Positions 24,519 through 32,982 of a stretch of 52,042 nucleotides of DNA are shown piece after piece; the first letter of the stretch is position 1, and each line of letters starts with the position of its first letter. A model generated the notes under the pieces. The model saw only the letters and a list, made by a program, of their open reading frames with translations. It was not told where the DNA came from and searched no databases. The position numbers and the translations under genes were made by a program. Source of the stretch: Rhizobium alarense (lineage in GTDB: Bacteria; Pseudomonadota; Alphaproteobacteria; Rhizobiales; Rhizobiaceae); NCBI RefSeq assembly GCF_021555155.1, contig NZ_JAKGBU010000027.1, positions 1-52,042 on the forward strand, written 5' to 3'.

Positions 24519-25400
24519 TCATGCCAGTGCCTCCTCGAGGATGGGCGGCAATTCGCTTCTCATATAGGCGAGGTCCTCCTCGTCCTTCAGCAGGACGCCG
24601 ATCGCCCGGCGGAAGGCTTCCGGCCAGGGGCTGCCGCCCTTTTCCAGGACGGTCGCGGCGTTGGCCCATTCGACGGCTTCCGAAATGCCGGGTGGCTTGG
24701 CGAGCGGGCGGGCGCGGATGGCGTTGACGGCGCGCGCCACCGCAAGGGCCGTCGCCTCCGCGACATCGGACGCACGCGTTAGGATGATCGCCGCCTCACG
24801 CTCGGAATCGGGATAGGCGATCCAGTGATAGACGCAGCGCCGACGCAGCGCCTCGGCAAGCTCTCGCGTGCGGTTAGAGGTGAGGATGACGACCGGTGGC
24901 TCGGCGGCCCGCACGGTGCCGCGCTCGGGAATGGAGATCTGGAAATCCGAGAGATATTCGAGCAGCAATGCCTCGAATTCATGGTCGGAACGGTCGATCT
25001 CGTCGACCAGAAGCACGGTCTTTTCCGGGTGACGCAGCGAGCGGAGCAGCGGCCGCTCGATCAGGAAGCGGTCGGCATAGATGTCGATGTCGGCCGCGCC
25101 GGCCTGGCGGATCGCCAGAAGCTGGCGCTGGTAGTTCCACTCGTAGAGCGCATGCTGCGCGTCGATGCCCTCGTAGCATTGCAGGCGGATGAGGTCGCGG
25201 CCGAGGATTTCGGCCACGGCCTTCGCCGCCTCCGTCTTGCCGACACCCGGCATGCCTTCCAAGAGCAGCGGCTTGCCGAGACGGATCGCCAGAAAGACGG
25301 CGGTCGCCAGCGGCTCGTCGGCAATGTAGCGGCAATCCTCGAAGCGGTCTGCCACCGTCTCCGGGGACTCGAGCACGTCATTTGCCGACCCCTCCCGCAT
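24519..25400 (-). CDS. MoxR-family AAA+ ATPase (CoxD-like)
   Basis: This 293-residue ATPase has a Walker A GMPGVGKTE, a Walker B VLLVDEIDRSD, sensor 1 ILTSNRTRE and an arginine-finger region RRRCVYHWIAYPD. It is a chaperone-like ATPase partnered by the VWA protein encoded next, a pair found with CO-dehydrogenase/xanthine-dehydrogenase-type molybdoenzymes (CoxD with CoxE) and thought to mature the active site. The start is ATG 25400 (MREGSANDV), eight bases after the stop of the large-subunit C-terminal gene. No good ribosome site is seen, suggesting translational coupling. Confidence 0.9.
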   Translation of the reverse strand: MREGSANDVLESPETVADRFEDCRYIADEPLATAVFLAIRLGKPLLLEGMPGVGKTEAAKAVAEILGRDLIRLQCYEGIDAQHALYEWNYQRQLLAIRQAGAADIDIYADRFLIERPLLRSLRHPEKTVLLVDEIDRSDHEFEALLLEYLSDFQISIPERGTVRAAEPPVVILTSNRTRELAEALRRRCVYHWIAYPDSEREAAIILTRASDVAEATALAVARAVNAIRARPLAKPPGISEAVEWANAATVLEKGGSPWPEAFRRAIGVLLKDEEDLAYMRSELPPILEEALA

Positions 25401-25408
25401 GGCGGCGC

Positions 25409-26416
25409 TCAATGGCTCGCCGCGGTCTGTCGAAGCGCGCGCAAAATACGTTCCGGCGTGATCGGCAGCGTGTCGATGCGCACGCCGACCGCGTCGAAGA
25501 TCGCGTTGGCGATCGCCGGGATCTGCGGGTTCGCGCACATCTCGCCGGGGCCTTTGGCGCCATAGGGACCGTCCGCCGCCGGGCGCTCCAGCACGACGAT
25601 CTCGGTTTCCGCGAGATCGCCGGGGCCGGGCATCAGATATTCGTTGAAGTCGCGCCCGCCATGCTCGCGGCTCGGATAATAGGGCTCCGTCGTCTCGTAA
25701 AGCGCGTGGCTGATGCCCATCCACGAGCCGCCGACGAGCTGCTGTTCCACCATCTTCGGGTTCAGCGCGCGGCCGATCTCGAAGACGTTCTTGACGGATT
25801 TGACGGTGACCTCGCCGGTCTCGTCGTCCACTTCTACATCCGCGACGGTACAGGCATGGGCGTAGCAGGTGGAGGGCTTCATCGCGCCCGTCGCCGTATC
25901 CGGATAGGAACGCGGGATCAGGAACATGCCGCGCCCGGAAATCGACCGTCCGTGCTTGAAATGGGCGGCGAGCGCCGTGTCGAAGATCGAGATGGAGCGC
26001 TGCGGCGCGCCCTTGACGTGGATATTGCCTTCGCCGTCCGTGTCGAGGTCGGCGGCATCCGTCTCCAGTTCTTCCGCCGCCACCTCCAGCATGACCTGCC
26101 GTGCTTCCCGTGCCGCCTCGATCACGGCGTTGCCGGCGCGGTGCGTGCCGCGCGAGGCAAACGTGCCCATGCAGTGCGGGCCGGTATCGGTATCGGCCGT
26201 GTCGATGATGACGCGATCGACCGGCACGCCGATCGTCTCGGCGCAGATCTGCGACATGACCTGCTTCAGCCCCTGGCCGAGATCGACCGAGGAGAGCGAG
26301 ACCATGAAATTGCCGGTTGGCGTCGAATGCACCAGCGCCTGCGTCGGGTCGCCGCCGAGGTTCATGCCGGTCGGGTAGTTGACGGCCGCGACGCCGCGGC
26401 CTTTCCGGATCGTCAT
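25409..26416 (-). CDS. molybdenum hydroxylase large subunit, C-terminal half
   Basis: This 335-residue protein corresponds to the C-terminal half of the molybdopterin subunit of xanthine-dehydrogenase-family enzymes. It carries the cofactor-binding DLGQGLKQVMSQICAE (GQG contact), FASRGTHRAGNA, the NVFEIGRALNP segment and AKGPGEMCANP, whose Glu is the expected catalytic base. It opens with MTIRKGRGVAAVNYP just 3 bases after the stop of the N-terminal half, with its own GGGAGGGG ribosome site six bases upstream. The split therefore looks like a working gene boundary rather than a fresh frameshift. Both halves together give about 790 residues, the normal length. Substrate unknown. Confidence 0.85.
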   Translation of the reverse strand: MTIRKGRGVAAVNYPTGMNLGGDPTQALVHSTPTGNFMVSLSSVDLGQGLKQVMSQICAETIGVPVDRVIIDTADTDTGPHCMGTFASRGTHRAGNAVIEAAREARQVMLEVAAEELETDAADLDTDGEGNIHVKGAPQRSISIFDTALAAHFKHGRSISGRGMFLIPRSYPDTATGAMKPSTCYAHACTVADVEVDDETGEVTVKSVKNVFEIGRALNPKMVEQQLVGGSWMGISHALYETTEPYYPSREHGGRDFNEYLMPGPGDLAETEIVVLERPAADGPYGAKGPGEMCANPQIPAIANAIFDAVGVRIDTLPITPERILRALRQTAASH

Positions 26417-26419
26417 CGC

Positions 26420-27787
26420 TCACCCCTCCCTGACGGCGGAGGACATCCGCATGTATTTGTCCGCCACCGGCCAGTGGCCGATCCTGGAGGCCTCCTGCAT
26501 GCATTCGATCAGCGCCGCGCCTTCCGTCTTCTGGCGGTGCGCCTTCATGTCGCCGTCGCGATAGGCGTTGACGAAGCGGAATTCGAACGGGTCCATGCCG
26601 ACGAGCCGCGCCAGCTTGTCCATCTGCACTTCGAGCGCGAAGTCGCCGATGGTGACGCCGAAGCCGCGCATGGCGCTGGATGGCGTGCGGTTGGTGTAGA
26701 CGCAGTAGCTGTCCACCCAGACATTCGGCACCGTATAGGGGCCGGGGAAATGCGCGGCCGATTTCTGCGCGCCGTAGGGCGAGTGGCGCGAATAGGCGCC
26801 TGCGTCGATATAGGCCTTGACGTAGCGGGCGACGATGCGGCCGTCCTTCGTCACGCCGTCCTTGATGACGAGCTTTTCGGCGGCGCGGGGCGAGGAGACC
26901 TGCATCTCCTCCTCGCGGCTGTAGATGAAGGAGACGGGGCGGCCCGTCAGCTTGGCGCCGAGGATGGCGATCGGCTCGACGGTCACGTCCACCTTGCCGC
27001 CGAAGCCGCCGCCGACGGTGCCGCCGACCATGTGCAGCTTGGCACCCTCCATCTGGAGGATGATCGAGGTGTTGTCGAGCGTGAAGAACATCGCCTGCGT
27101 GTTGGTATAGCAGGTGAAGCGGCCATTGCCCTCGGGCATGACGATGCAGCCCGTCGTCTCGGTCGGCGCATGTTCGATCGGCCCTGAACCGTAGGTCTCC
27201 TCGAGGATATGGTCGGCCTCGGCGAAGCCCGCCTCGACATCGCCGAAGCGCACCTTGCGGCACTCGCCGCTGTCGTAGCGATAATAGTTCTGGCCGTGAT
27301 ATTCGTTGACGATGGGCGCGCCGGGCACCAGCGCATCGTCGATGCTGAGCACCGGTTCCAGCACCTCGTAGTCGACCTTCACCTTGGCTGCGGCTTCGCT
27401 CGCGGCGCGTTCGCTGTCGGCGAGGATCGCGACGATCGCCTCGCCCTTCCAGCGCACCTTGTCGGTGGCCAGCACCGTCTCGTCCTCCGGCCCGACCTGG
27501 ATCAAGGTGAGGATCGTGTAGACATTGTGCGGCACGTCGGCGGCCGTCAGGATGCGCACGACGCCCGAATGCGTCTCGGCCTCGGACAGGTCGATGCCGC
27601 GGATGCGGGCGTGGTGATGGGGGCTGCGGACCATCCTCAGGTGCAGCAGACCCGGAAAGGTCCGGTCGGCGAAATAGCTCGTCGTGCCGGTGACATGGCC
27701 AAGCGCGTCGACGCGGAGAGTAGGCCGGCCGATCTCCTTCAGATCGTCCTTCCGCTCGTCGGCGAAATAGGATTTGCGGACGTCCAT
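26420..27787 (-). CDS. molybdenum hydroxylase large subunit, N-terminal half
   Basis: This 455-residue protein covers the aldehyde-oxidase/xanthine-dehydrogenase a/b hammerhead domain (DALGHVTGTTSYFADR, then RSPHHHARI) and the first molybdopterin-binding domain (HMVGGTVGGGFGGK; SSAMRGFG, where form I CO dehydrogenase has AYxCSFR). It is therefore a hydroxylase, not a form I CO dehydrogenase. It ends MRMSSAVREG at TGA 26420-26422, with the C-terminal half following. Two tandem ATGs (27790, 27787) follow GAGGGAGGAC; the second has the better spacing. It lies 11 bases after the iron-sulfur subunit gene. Confidence 0.85.
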   Translation of the reverse strand: MDVRKSYFADERKDDLKEIGRPTLRVDALGHVTGTTSYFADRTFPGLLHLRMVRSPHHHARIRGIDLSEAETHSGVVRILTAADVPHNVYTILTLIQVGPEDETVLATDKVRWKGEAIVAILADSERAASEAAAKVKVDYEVLEPVLSIDDALVPGAPIVNEYHGQNYYRYDSGECRKVRFGDVEAGFAEADHILEETYGSGPIEHAPTETTGCIVMPEGNGRFTCYTNTQAMFFTLDNTSIILQMEGAKLHMVGGTVGGGFGGKVDVTVEPIAILGAKLTGRPVSFIYSREEEMQVSSPRAAEKLVIKDGVTKDGRIVARYVKAYIDAGAYSRHSPYGAQKSAAHFPGPYTVPNVWVDSYCVYTNRTPSSAMRGFGVTIGDFALEVQMDKLARLVGMDPFEFRFVNAYRDGDMKAHRQKTEGAALIECMQEASRIGHWPVADKYMRMSSAVREG

Positions 27788-27798
27788 CATGTCCTCCC

Positions 27799-28281
<483 letters not shown>

Positions 28282-28291
28282 TATGTCCTCC

Positions 28292-28398
28292 CTAGAGCAT
28301 TTCCAGTCGATGCGCATTCGCATCGACGTCGGATAATGCGGCAAAAACAAAGAACTAGCGCGTCTTCGGTGATCCGGATTGCACCGGAAATGCGCTAG
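28292..28398. repeat. 107-bp rhizobial intergenic repeat inside the Mo-hydroxylase operon
   Basis: The element begins CTAGAGCATTTCC (28292-28304) and ends GGAAATGCGCTAG (28386-28398); the ends are inverted repeats with one mismatch in 13. Inside are GATGCGCATTCGCATC, a perfect short palindrome, and GCAAAAACAAAGAACTAG, a string typical of dispersed rhizobial elements. It separates the FAD-subunit and iron-sulfur-subunit genes and would fold into a long hairpin in the shared transcript. Confidence 0.75.
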
Positions 28399-28415
28399 TG
28401 CGTTCCGGTGTCCGT

Positions 28416-29216
28416 TCAGGCGAGCAGCAACCGGCCGAGATGCACCGGCAGAACCTCTGCCCGATACCAGGCGCTGGCGATCGCATCGGTCACCGGCTCC
28501 ATGCCGTCCGAAGCGACCGCAAGCGCGTCGCCGATGCCGTCCGCCGTCCGCGGCCTGCCGGCGAGTGCCGCCTCGACCGCGGGCGCGCGCACCGGCCGGT
28601 CGGCCATGCAGCCATAGGCGATACGGGCGCTGTCGATCGTTCCGTTTCTCTCGTCGAGAAGCGCGGCAATCGTGACGACGGAGACGCCCTTCGGCTTGAC
28701 GCGCGAAACCTTGAGGAAGCGCAGCGCCCCGTCTGCCGGCAGCGCGAAACTGACCGCCGTCAGCACGGAGCGGGCATGGACCGTGTCGCGGTCGCGCAGG
28801 AAGTCCTCCAGCGGTAGCGTCTTGCCTCCGATTGCGACCGTCGCGTCGAGCGCCAGCAACGCCACGCCCAGATCGCCATAGGGGGCGGGGGCATAGAGAT
28901 TGCCGCCGACCGTCGCCATGTTGCGGATCGCCGGTCCGCCGACCGCGTGCGCCGCGTCGGCCAGACAGTGAAGGCGCTTGTCCGCAAGGATGCGGCCCAT
29001 GGTGACGGACGCGCCGAGCGTTACCCTGCCGCCTTCGACGGTGATTGCCGAAAGGGAGGGATCGGTGCTGCGCACATAGCGCGAGAAGGAGACGTCGCCC
29101 TCGTTGGCGTGGCGCACGATGAGCGTGCCGCCGCCGAGATAGCGTGCCGCCGCGTCGGACGAAAGGGCAGCGCCCGCGGCATCCGCCGTCGCACAGGTCT
29201 GAAGCGTCAGGGGCAT
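28416..29216 (-). CDS. FAD-binding medium subunit of molybdenum hydroxylase (CoxM-type)
   Basis: This 266-residue flavoprotein has the FAD-contact motifs ARYLGGGTLIVR (about residues 24-35) and AIRNMATVGGNLYAPAPYGD (about 96-115), and the C-terminal CO_deh_flav_C-like region ending with YRAEVLPVHLGRLLL. It passes electrons from the 2Fe-2S subunit to the final acceptor. It lies between the SRPBCC gene (27 bases) and the repeat-bearing spacer before the small subunit. The order M-S-L follows cox-type operons, with the L gene split. Confidence 0.9.
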   Translation of the reverse strand: MPLTLQTCATADAAGAALSSDAAARYLGGGTLIVRHANEGDVSFSRYVRSTDPSLSAITVEGGRVTLGASVTMGRILADKRLHCLADAAHAVGGPAIRNMATVGGNLYAPAPYGDLGVALLALDATVAIGGKTLPLEDFLRDRDTVHARSVLTAVSFALPADGALRFLKVSRVKPKGVSVVTIAALLDERNGTIDSARIAYGCMADRPVRAPAVEAALAGRPRTADGIGDALAVASDGMEPVTDAIASAWYRAEVLPVHLGRLLLA

Positions 29217-29243
29217 GGCATCCTCCTCCAGGGTTTTTTGGCG

Positions 29244-29687
29244 TCAGGGGTTTTCGGCGAAATGGGTCTTCAGCGCGTTGAAGCCGCCCTGGAAGACATT
29301 GGTGCCCATGCCTTCGGCCACCTTGTCGGCCTCGGCCGCCGGCGCATCGAAGGTGGCGGTCCATTCGGCATAGGTGCGCTCGCCGTCGGTCACGCGCTTC
29401 AGTGTCAGCGTGGCGGTGTGGTTGCTGATCGGCTGCGGCGTTTCGAGGATGCTGTAGCTGACGGAGTGCTCGGCGTCGGAAAAGGCGGTCAGCTTCTCGC
29501 GCAGCGTTGCGCCGGAGATAAGCTCGAACTTGCGCACACAGCCGATCTCGTCGGCCGGGCGGCCGTCCTCGATCTCGCTCTTCACCATGCGCGGATGCCA
29601 GGAAGGCAGGCCGTTGAAATCGCGGATGCGCGCCCAGACCTTTTCGATCGGGGCGTCGATGACGGAAGAAACGGTAACTGTCGGCAT
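29244..29687 (-). CDS. SRPBCC-family protein (CoxG/polyketide-cyclase-like)
   Basis: This 147-residue helix-grip protein begins MPTVTVSSVIDAPIEKVWARIRDFNGLPSWHP in family style (shortened here to its landmarks VIDAPIEKVW and FNGLPSWHP). It has a hydrophobic cavity that binds small ligands. It is the first gene of the molybdenum-hydroxylase operon. CoxG, a related protein, anchors or assists CO dehydrogenase, and SRPBCC proteins elsewhere bind the substrate or product. Which role applies here is not visible. A small GC hairpin (29760-29776) and a likely promoter region lie upstream. Confidence 0.8.
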   Translation of the reverse strand: MPTVTVSSVIDAPIEKVWARIRDFNGLPSWHPRMVKSEIEDGRPADEIGCVRKFELISGATLREKLTAFSDAEHSVSYSILETPQPISNHTATLTLKRVTDGERTYAEWTATFDAPAAEADKVAEGMGTNVFQGGFNALKTHFAENP

Positions 29688-29803
29688 GATGGGCTTCCCT
29701 GTCTGGTCCTGATGGGACGATGATAGGGTAGCGGCAAGGCGAGGCTTATCGATCGGTCTGGAGCGCTGATCGCTCCGTCTGATATTCGCTACGGCGCAAC
29801 AGT

Positions 29804-30661
29804 TTAACGACAGAGCTCCGCGCCGCGGCGCGACGGCACCATGCGGCCTTCATTGGCGGCGGAGCGGTAGACGGTCGGGGGCACGCCGGTGTGTTCGCGG
29901 AAGAAGCGCGAGAAATTGCCCTGCGACGAGAAGCCGAGATTGCAGGCGACCGAGATCATCGATTCGTCGGAGGACTGGAGACAGCGCATCGCCTCGGCGA
30001 TCCGGAGCGTGTTCCAGTAGACGTTGGGGGTCACGCTCATTTGTTCCTTGAAGAGCGCGAAGAAATGCGGGCGCGACAGGCCGACGCTGCGGGCCACCTG
30101 GTCGAAGCAGATGCGCTCGCCGACATTGGCCTCCATCAGCGCTAAGGCCTTGCGGATGCGGAAGTCGCGGCCGCCGCGGGCAATCTCCGAGCCGCGGGCC
30201 GGGCGGCAGGCGTCGGCTGCATCCATCACATGGTCGATCAGGCGCTCGACCTCGTAGCCCACCATCTCGTCCTCGCCGTCGACGAGCCGTTCGGGCAGCG
30301 TCATCGCCGCATCGACCAGCCAGCCGGGAAGCGGGATCGCCGGATCGGTGAAGGCAAGCGCGCCTGCGGCCATGCCGCGCCGTGCTCGCAGCCATTCCCG
30401 GTCGATATAGAAGGCCAGGAACTGGCCGGGGTCCTCGCCGTCGTCGAAGGTGTGGTTGTGCGGCTCGAAAGAATTGATGCCGATGGCGACGCCGGGTTCG
30501 GGCACCAGCGTCCGGTTGCCGACCGTCATGCTGCCGGCGCAGCCGGCAAGCCAGATCACGATATGGATTTCCGGATGGGCGTGCGTGACGAGATTGCCGC
30601 CGACATTCAGAAGCGAAACATGGCCGAACGGGCCCCGAAAGAGCCTGATGGATTCCGTCAT
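29804..30661 (-). CDS. AraC-family transcriptional regulator
   Basis: This 285-residue activator-type regulator has an N-terminal cupin-like sensing domain (HAHPEIHIVIWLAG, then GINSFEPHNHTFDDG) and a C-terminal double helix-turn-helix (GERICFDQVARSVGLSRPHFFALFKEQM, here in pieces, and VACNLGFSSQGNFSRFFREHTGVPP). The start is ATG 30661 (MTESIRLF) behind a GGGAGGAA site; a longer frame upstream is not coding. It lies directly upstream of and co-directional with the molybdenum-hydroxylase operon (116-base gap), so it probably activates that operon. Confidence 0.9.
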   Translation of the reverse strand: MTESIRLFRGPFGHVSLLNVGGNLVTHAHPEIHIVIWLAGCAGSMTVGNRTLVPEPGVAIGINSFEPHNHTFDDGEDPGQFLAFYIDREWLRARRGMAAGALAFTDPAIPLPGWLVDAAMTLPERLVDGEDEMVGYEVERLIDHVMDAADACRPARGSEIARGGRDFRIRKALALMEANVGERICFDQVARSVGLSRPHFFALFKEQMSVTPNVYWNTLRIAEAMRCLQSSDESMISVACNLGFSSQGNFSRFFREHTGVPPTVYRSAANEGRMVPSRRGAELCR

Positions 30662-30834
30662 CTGTTCCTCCCGCGAATGAGACCTCCCGTTTCGACGCGC
30701 CCGGCGCGCCGTCATCCGCTTGACCGGAGTTTGGGTCTTTCGACCGGGGGCGTCAACCCGGAGCGGACCTGCGGCAGCGACGGTCGGCAGGCCGCCGGGC
30801 CGATATTCAGACTGATCGATTGGCGGGGCGTCCA

Positions 30835-31686
30835 TTACGCCGCCGCCTGCCAGCCGTCGCGGATATGGCGGTAGCCGTCGCGGTAGACCGCCTCCGGCGT
30901 CTCGGAGAAGTCGCGCCAGACCTTGGTTGCCGCCGCGAGGTCCTTCAGCGCGCGGCCGAAGGCCTCGATGGTCAGCCAGCCGTCATAGCCGTTTTCGCGC
31001 AGCGCCCGGAACGTCTCCGCCCAGGGGATATTGCCGCGCCCCGGCACGCCGCGGTCGTTCTCCGAAATGTGCACATGCACGATGCGGTCCCTGTTGCGGG
31101 TGAAGGCGCCGATCGGATCGGCTTCCTCGATATTGCTGTGAAACGTGTCGTACATGGCGCGGATGTTCGGGTGGCCGACCGCGTCGATATGCGCGGCAAG
31201 GTCGTCCATCGTGTTGAAGAGATAACACTCGAAGCGGTTCAGCGCCTCGAGCCCGATGGTCACGCCGTGCTTGCCGGCATGGTCGCCGATGGCGCGCTGC
31301 GAGGAGACCGAGCGTTTCAGTTCCGCAGCTGTCGGGCCGTTGCCGGAGAACTGGCCGAGCGTCGAATGCAGCGGACCGCTCAGCGTGTCGGCACCGAGAG
31401 CCTCGGCGCAGTCGATCGCCCATTTCATGTAGTCGATGCCGCGCCTGCGCGTTGCCGTATCCGGCGAGATCAGGTTCATCGCAGGGTCGCCCATGGCGGA
31501 GACGGCGGTGCGCTCCAGGCCGATCCGGTCGAGCAGGTCGCCGAGCCGGCGATAATCGTCGGGCGTGCCCTCGAAGATCGGGATCTCGACGCCGTCGAAG
31601 CCGGTTTGCCTGATGTCGCGCAACAGCTTTTCGTGCTTCCGTCCGACGCTGGTCGTCCAGAGAAACATGCACATGCCGATCTTCAT
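30835..31686 (-). CDS. sugar isomerase/epimerase TIM-barrel protein
   Basis: This 283-residue AP_endonuc_2/xylose-isomerase-like barrel resembles tagatose/psicose 3-epimerases. Metal-site elements are visible: GLEALNRFECYLFNTM (Glu), MYDTFHSNIEEADP (Asp and His), VHISENDRGVPG and TIEAFG near the C-terminus. The start is ATG 31686 behind GGGAGGACAGG. It is divergent from a second member of the family at 32037-32924, with candidate GntR operators between them (31755 and 31777). It probably interconverts keto-sugars or ketose derivatives. Confidence 0.87.
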   Translation of the reverse strand: MKIGMCMFLWTTSVGRKHEKLLRDIRQTGFDGVEIPIFEGTPDDYRRLGDLLDRIGLERTAVSAMGDPAMNLISPDTATRRRGIDYMKWAIDCAEALGADTLSGPLHSTLGQFSGNGPTAAELKRSVSSQRAIGDHAGKHGVTIGLEALNRFECYLFNTMDDLAAHIDAVGHPNIRAMYDTFHSNIEEADPIGAFTRNRDRIVHVHISENDRGVPGRGNIPWAETFRALRENGYDGWLTIEAFGRALKDLAAATKVWRDFSETPEAVYRDGYRHIRDGWQAAA

Positions 31687-31754
31687 CCTGTCCTCCCTGC
31701 GGCCTCTGTCGGGCCTTGATGCGGCGAACCGTCTCCTCCACGATTGCCGCAATC

Positions 31755-31765
31755 TGGTCATACCA
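31755..31765. promoter_or_regulatory. candidate GntR (FadR-type) operator 1
   Basis: TGGTCATACCA: arms TGGT and ACCA around three bases. It matches the TTGGTnnnACCAA pattern repeated at four other places near the GntR gene and its likely targets. Confidence 0.55.
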
Positions 31766-31776
31766 AATCTGAGCAT

Positions 31777-31789
31777 CTGGTCAAGCCAG
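31777..31789. promoter_or_regulatory. candidate GntR operator 2
   Basis: CTGGTCAAGCCAG is an imperfect copy of the motif (GCCA for ACCA) with outer C-T/A-G complementarity. It is centred about 23 bases from operator 1, close to two helical turns. Confidence 0.45.
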
Positions 31790-31930
31790 TGCCGCTTACG
31801 TGGTGCGAGCAGAGTCGTCCGAGACAATCTCATACTCTCGGATAAATGGCGGAAAATGAAGAAAAATACGGATAGGCGCACCTGTCTTGCGAGGCGGGTT
31901 GAATTGCGCTAGAGCTTAAGGCAACGACAA

Positions 31931-31943
31931 TTGGCCAAACCAG
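31931..31943. promoter_or_regulatory. candidate GntR operator 3
   Basis: TTGGCCAAACCAG is a near-match to the shared palindrome, about 95 bases upstream of the rightward isomerase start, so well placed to control the isomerase-enolase-GntR-dehydrogenase operon. Confidence 0.45.
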
Positions 31944-32036
31944 ATTGCCCTATGGCGGTTGGAGAGGCGACAAGCAGGAGGCCCTGCACGGTCATTCGCG
32001 CATGTGCAGGCGCCGCAACAGTCTGGGAGGACGTTC

Positions 32037-32924
32037 ATGCATCTTTCGACGCACAACTGGATGCGGGCAGAGCCGCTCGCCGTCACGCTGAAGCGCATCA
32101 AGAAATATGGCTACGAGAGCATCGAGATCTCCGGCGAGCCGACGCAATATGACGTCAAGGAGACGCGCGCGCTCTTGAAGGAGCACGGCATCCGCTGCTG
32201 GGGCGCGGTGACGCTGACGCTCGGCGAGCGCAATCTTGCGGCGAAGGACGAGGGCCAGCGGGCGAAGTCGGTCGATTACGTCAAGAGCGTCATCACCATG
32301 GTGAGCGAACTGGAAGGCGAGATCATCACTCTGGTGCCGGCAACCGTCGGCAAGGTCGTTCCGGACGGGACGGAGGAGGAAGAATGGAAATGGGTGGTGG
32401 ACGCCACCAGGGAGTGCTTCGCCCATGCCCAGAAAAGGGGTGTGCGCATCGCCGTCGAGCCGCTCAACCGTTTCGAGACCTATTTCTTCAACCGCGCGGC
32501 CCAGGCATTGGCGCTTGCCGATGCGGTCAGCCCCGAATGTGGCGTCTGCCTCGATGCCTTCCACCTCAATATCGAGGAAGAGGACATGTATGATGCGATC
32601 CGGCTTGCCGGAAAGCGCCTGTTCGATTTCCACGTCGCCGACAACAACCGCTTCGCTGCCGGCCTCGGCCAGCTCGACTGGCCGAAGATCATCGGCACGC
32701 TGAAGGAGATCGGCTACGACGGCGCCGTTACCAACGAGTTCGTGGCGCCCGTCGACCGCACGCCGGCCGCCAAATATCCGGACATGGTCGAGCGCAACCC
32801 GGTCGATATTCCACCCGAGCAGTTGAAGTTCATCCAGGATCACGGATCGAGCCTGCTGACGGAGAAATTCTACGACGACCAGATGCGCATCACCGCCGAA
32901 ACCATCCTGCCGCTGATCAAGTGA
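32037..32924 (+). CDS. sugar isomerase/epimerase TIM-barrel protein
   Basis: This 295-residue barrel is related to the protein at 30835-31686 and to ketose 3-epimerases. Matching metal-site elements are VEPLNRFETYFFNRA, CLDAFHLNIEEEDMYD, FHVADNNRFAAG and a final Glu in VTNEFVAP. Start is ATG 32037 (MHLSTHNWMR) behind GGGAGGA. It is followed by the enolase-family gene (58-base gap). Two divergent but related isomerases in one regulon suggest successive or alternative epimerisations of the same carbon skeleton. Confidence 0.87.
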   Translation: MHLSTHNWMRAEPLAVTLKRIKKYGYESIEISGEPTQYDVKETRALLKEHGIRCWGAVTLTLGERNLAAKDEGQRAKSVDYVKSVITMVSELEGEIITLVPATVGKVVPDGTEEEEWKWVVDATRECFAHAQKRGVRIAVEPLNRFETYFFNRAAQALALADAVSPECGVCLDAFHLNIEEEDMYDAIRLAGKRLFDFHVADNNRFAAGLGQLDWPKIIGTLKEIGYDGAVTNEFVAPVDRTPAAKYPDMVERNPVDIPPEQLKFIQDHGSSLLTEKFYDDQMRITAETILPLIK

Positions 32925-32982
32925 GGCCGGGCGAACAGCATCACCTTGCGGCCGGTCGGCCGTAGGGCGGGGGATCCGAGAC

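Larger units (their letters stand above)
31687..32036. other. divergent control region between two isomerase genes
   Basis: This gene-free 350-base stretch separates two divergent isomerase genes. It holds three TGGTnnnRCCA-type palindromes (31755, 31777, 31931) and an AT-rich segment at about 31840-31875. A GGGAGGA ribosome site (about 32023-32030) precedes the rightward gene. No open frame with coding character was seen. Confidence 0.7.

Noticed and set aside
26411-26425. The large-subunit split as a simple frameshift pseudogene.
   Set aside because: The second half has its own ATG and a GGGAGGGG ribosome site at proper spacing, and both halves keep all motifs. A sequencing error remains possible and is noted in the findings.
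25382-27187. A 601-codon plus-strand open frame opposite the Mo-hydroxylase genes.
   Set aside because: Antisense shadow with no recognisable domain; the minus strand carries well-conserved molybdopterin-binding motifs.
24519-27263. One long minus-strand frame suggesting a fusion of the Mo-hydroxylase with the MoxR ATPase.
   Set aside because: Only the last 293 codons (from 25400) have family motifs; upstream the real hydroxylase halves lie in another frame.
29760-29776. GGAGCG-CTGAT-CGCTCC hairpin as a terminator.
   Set aside because: A 6-bp stem with no T-run on either strand; more likely part of the promoter region of the SRPBCC gene.
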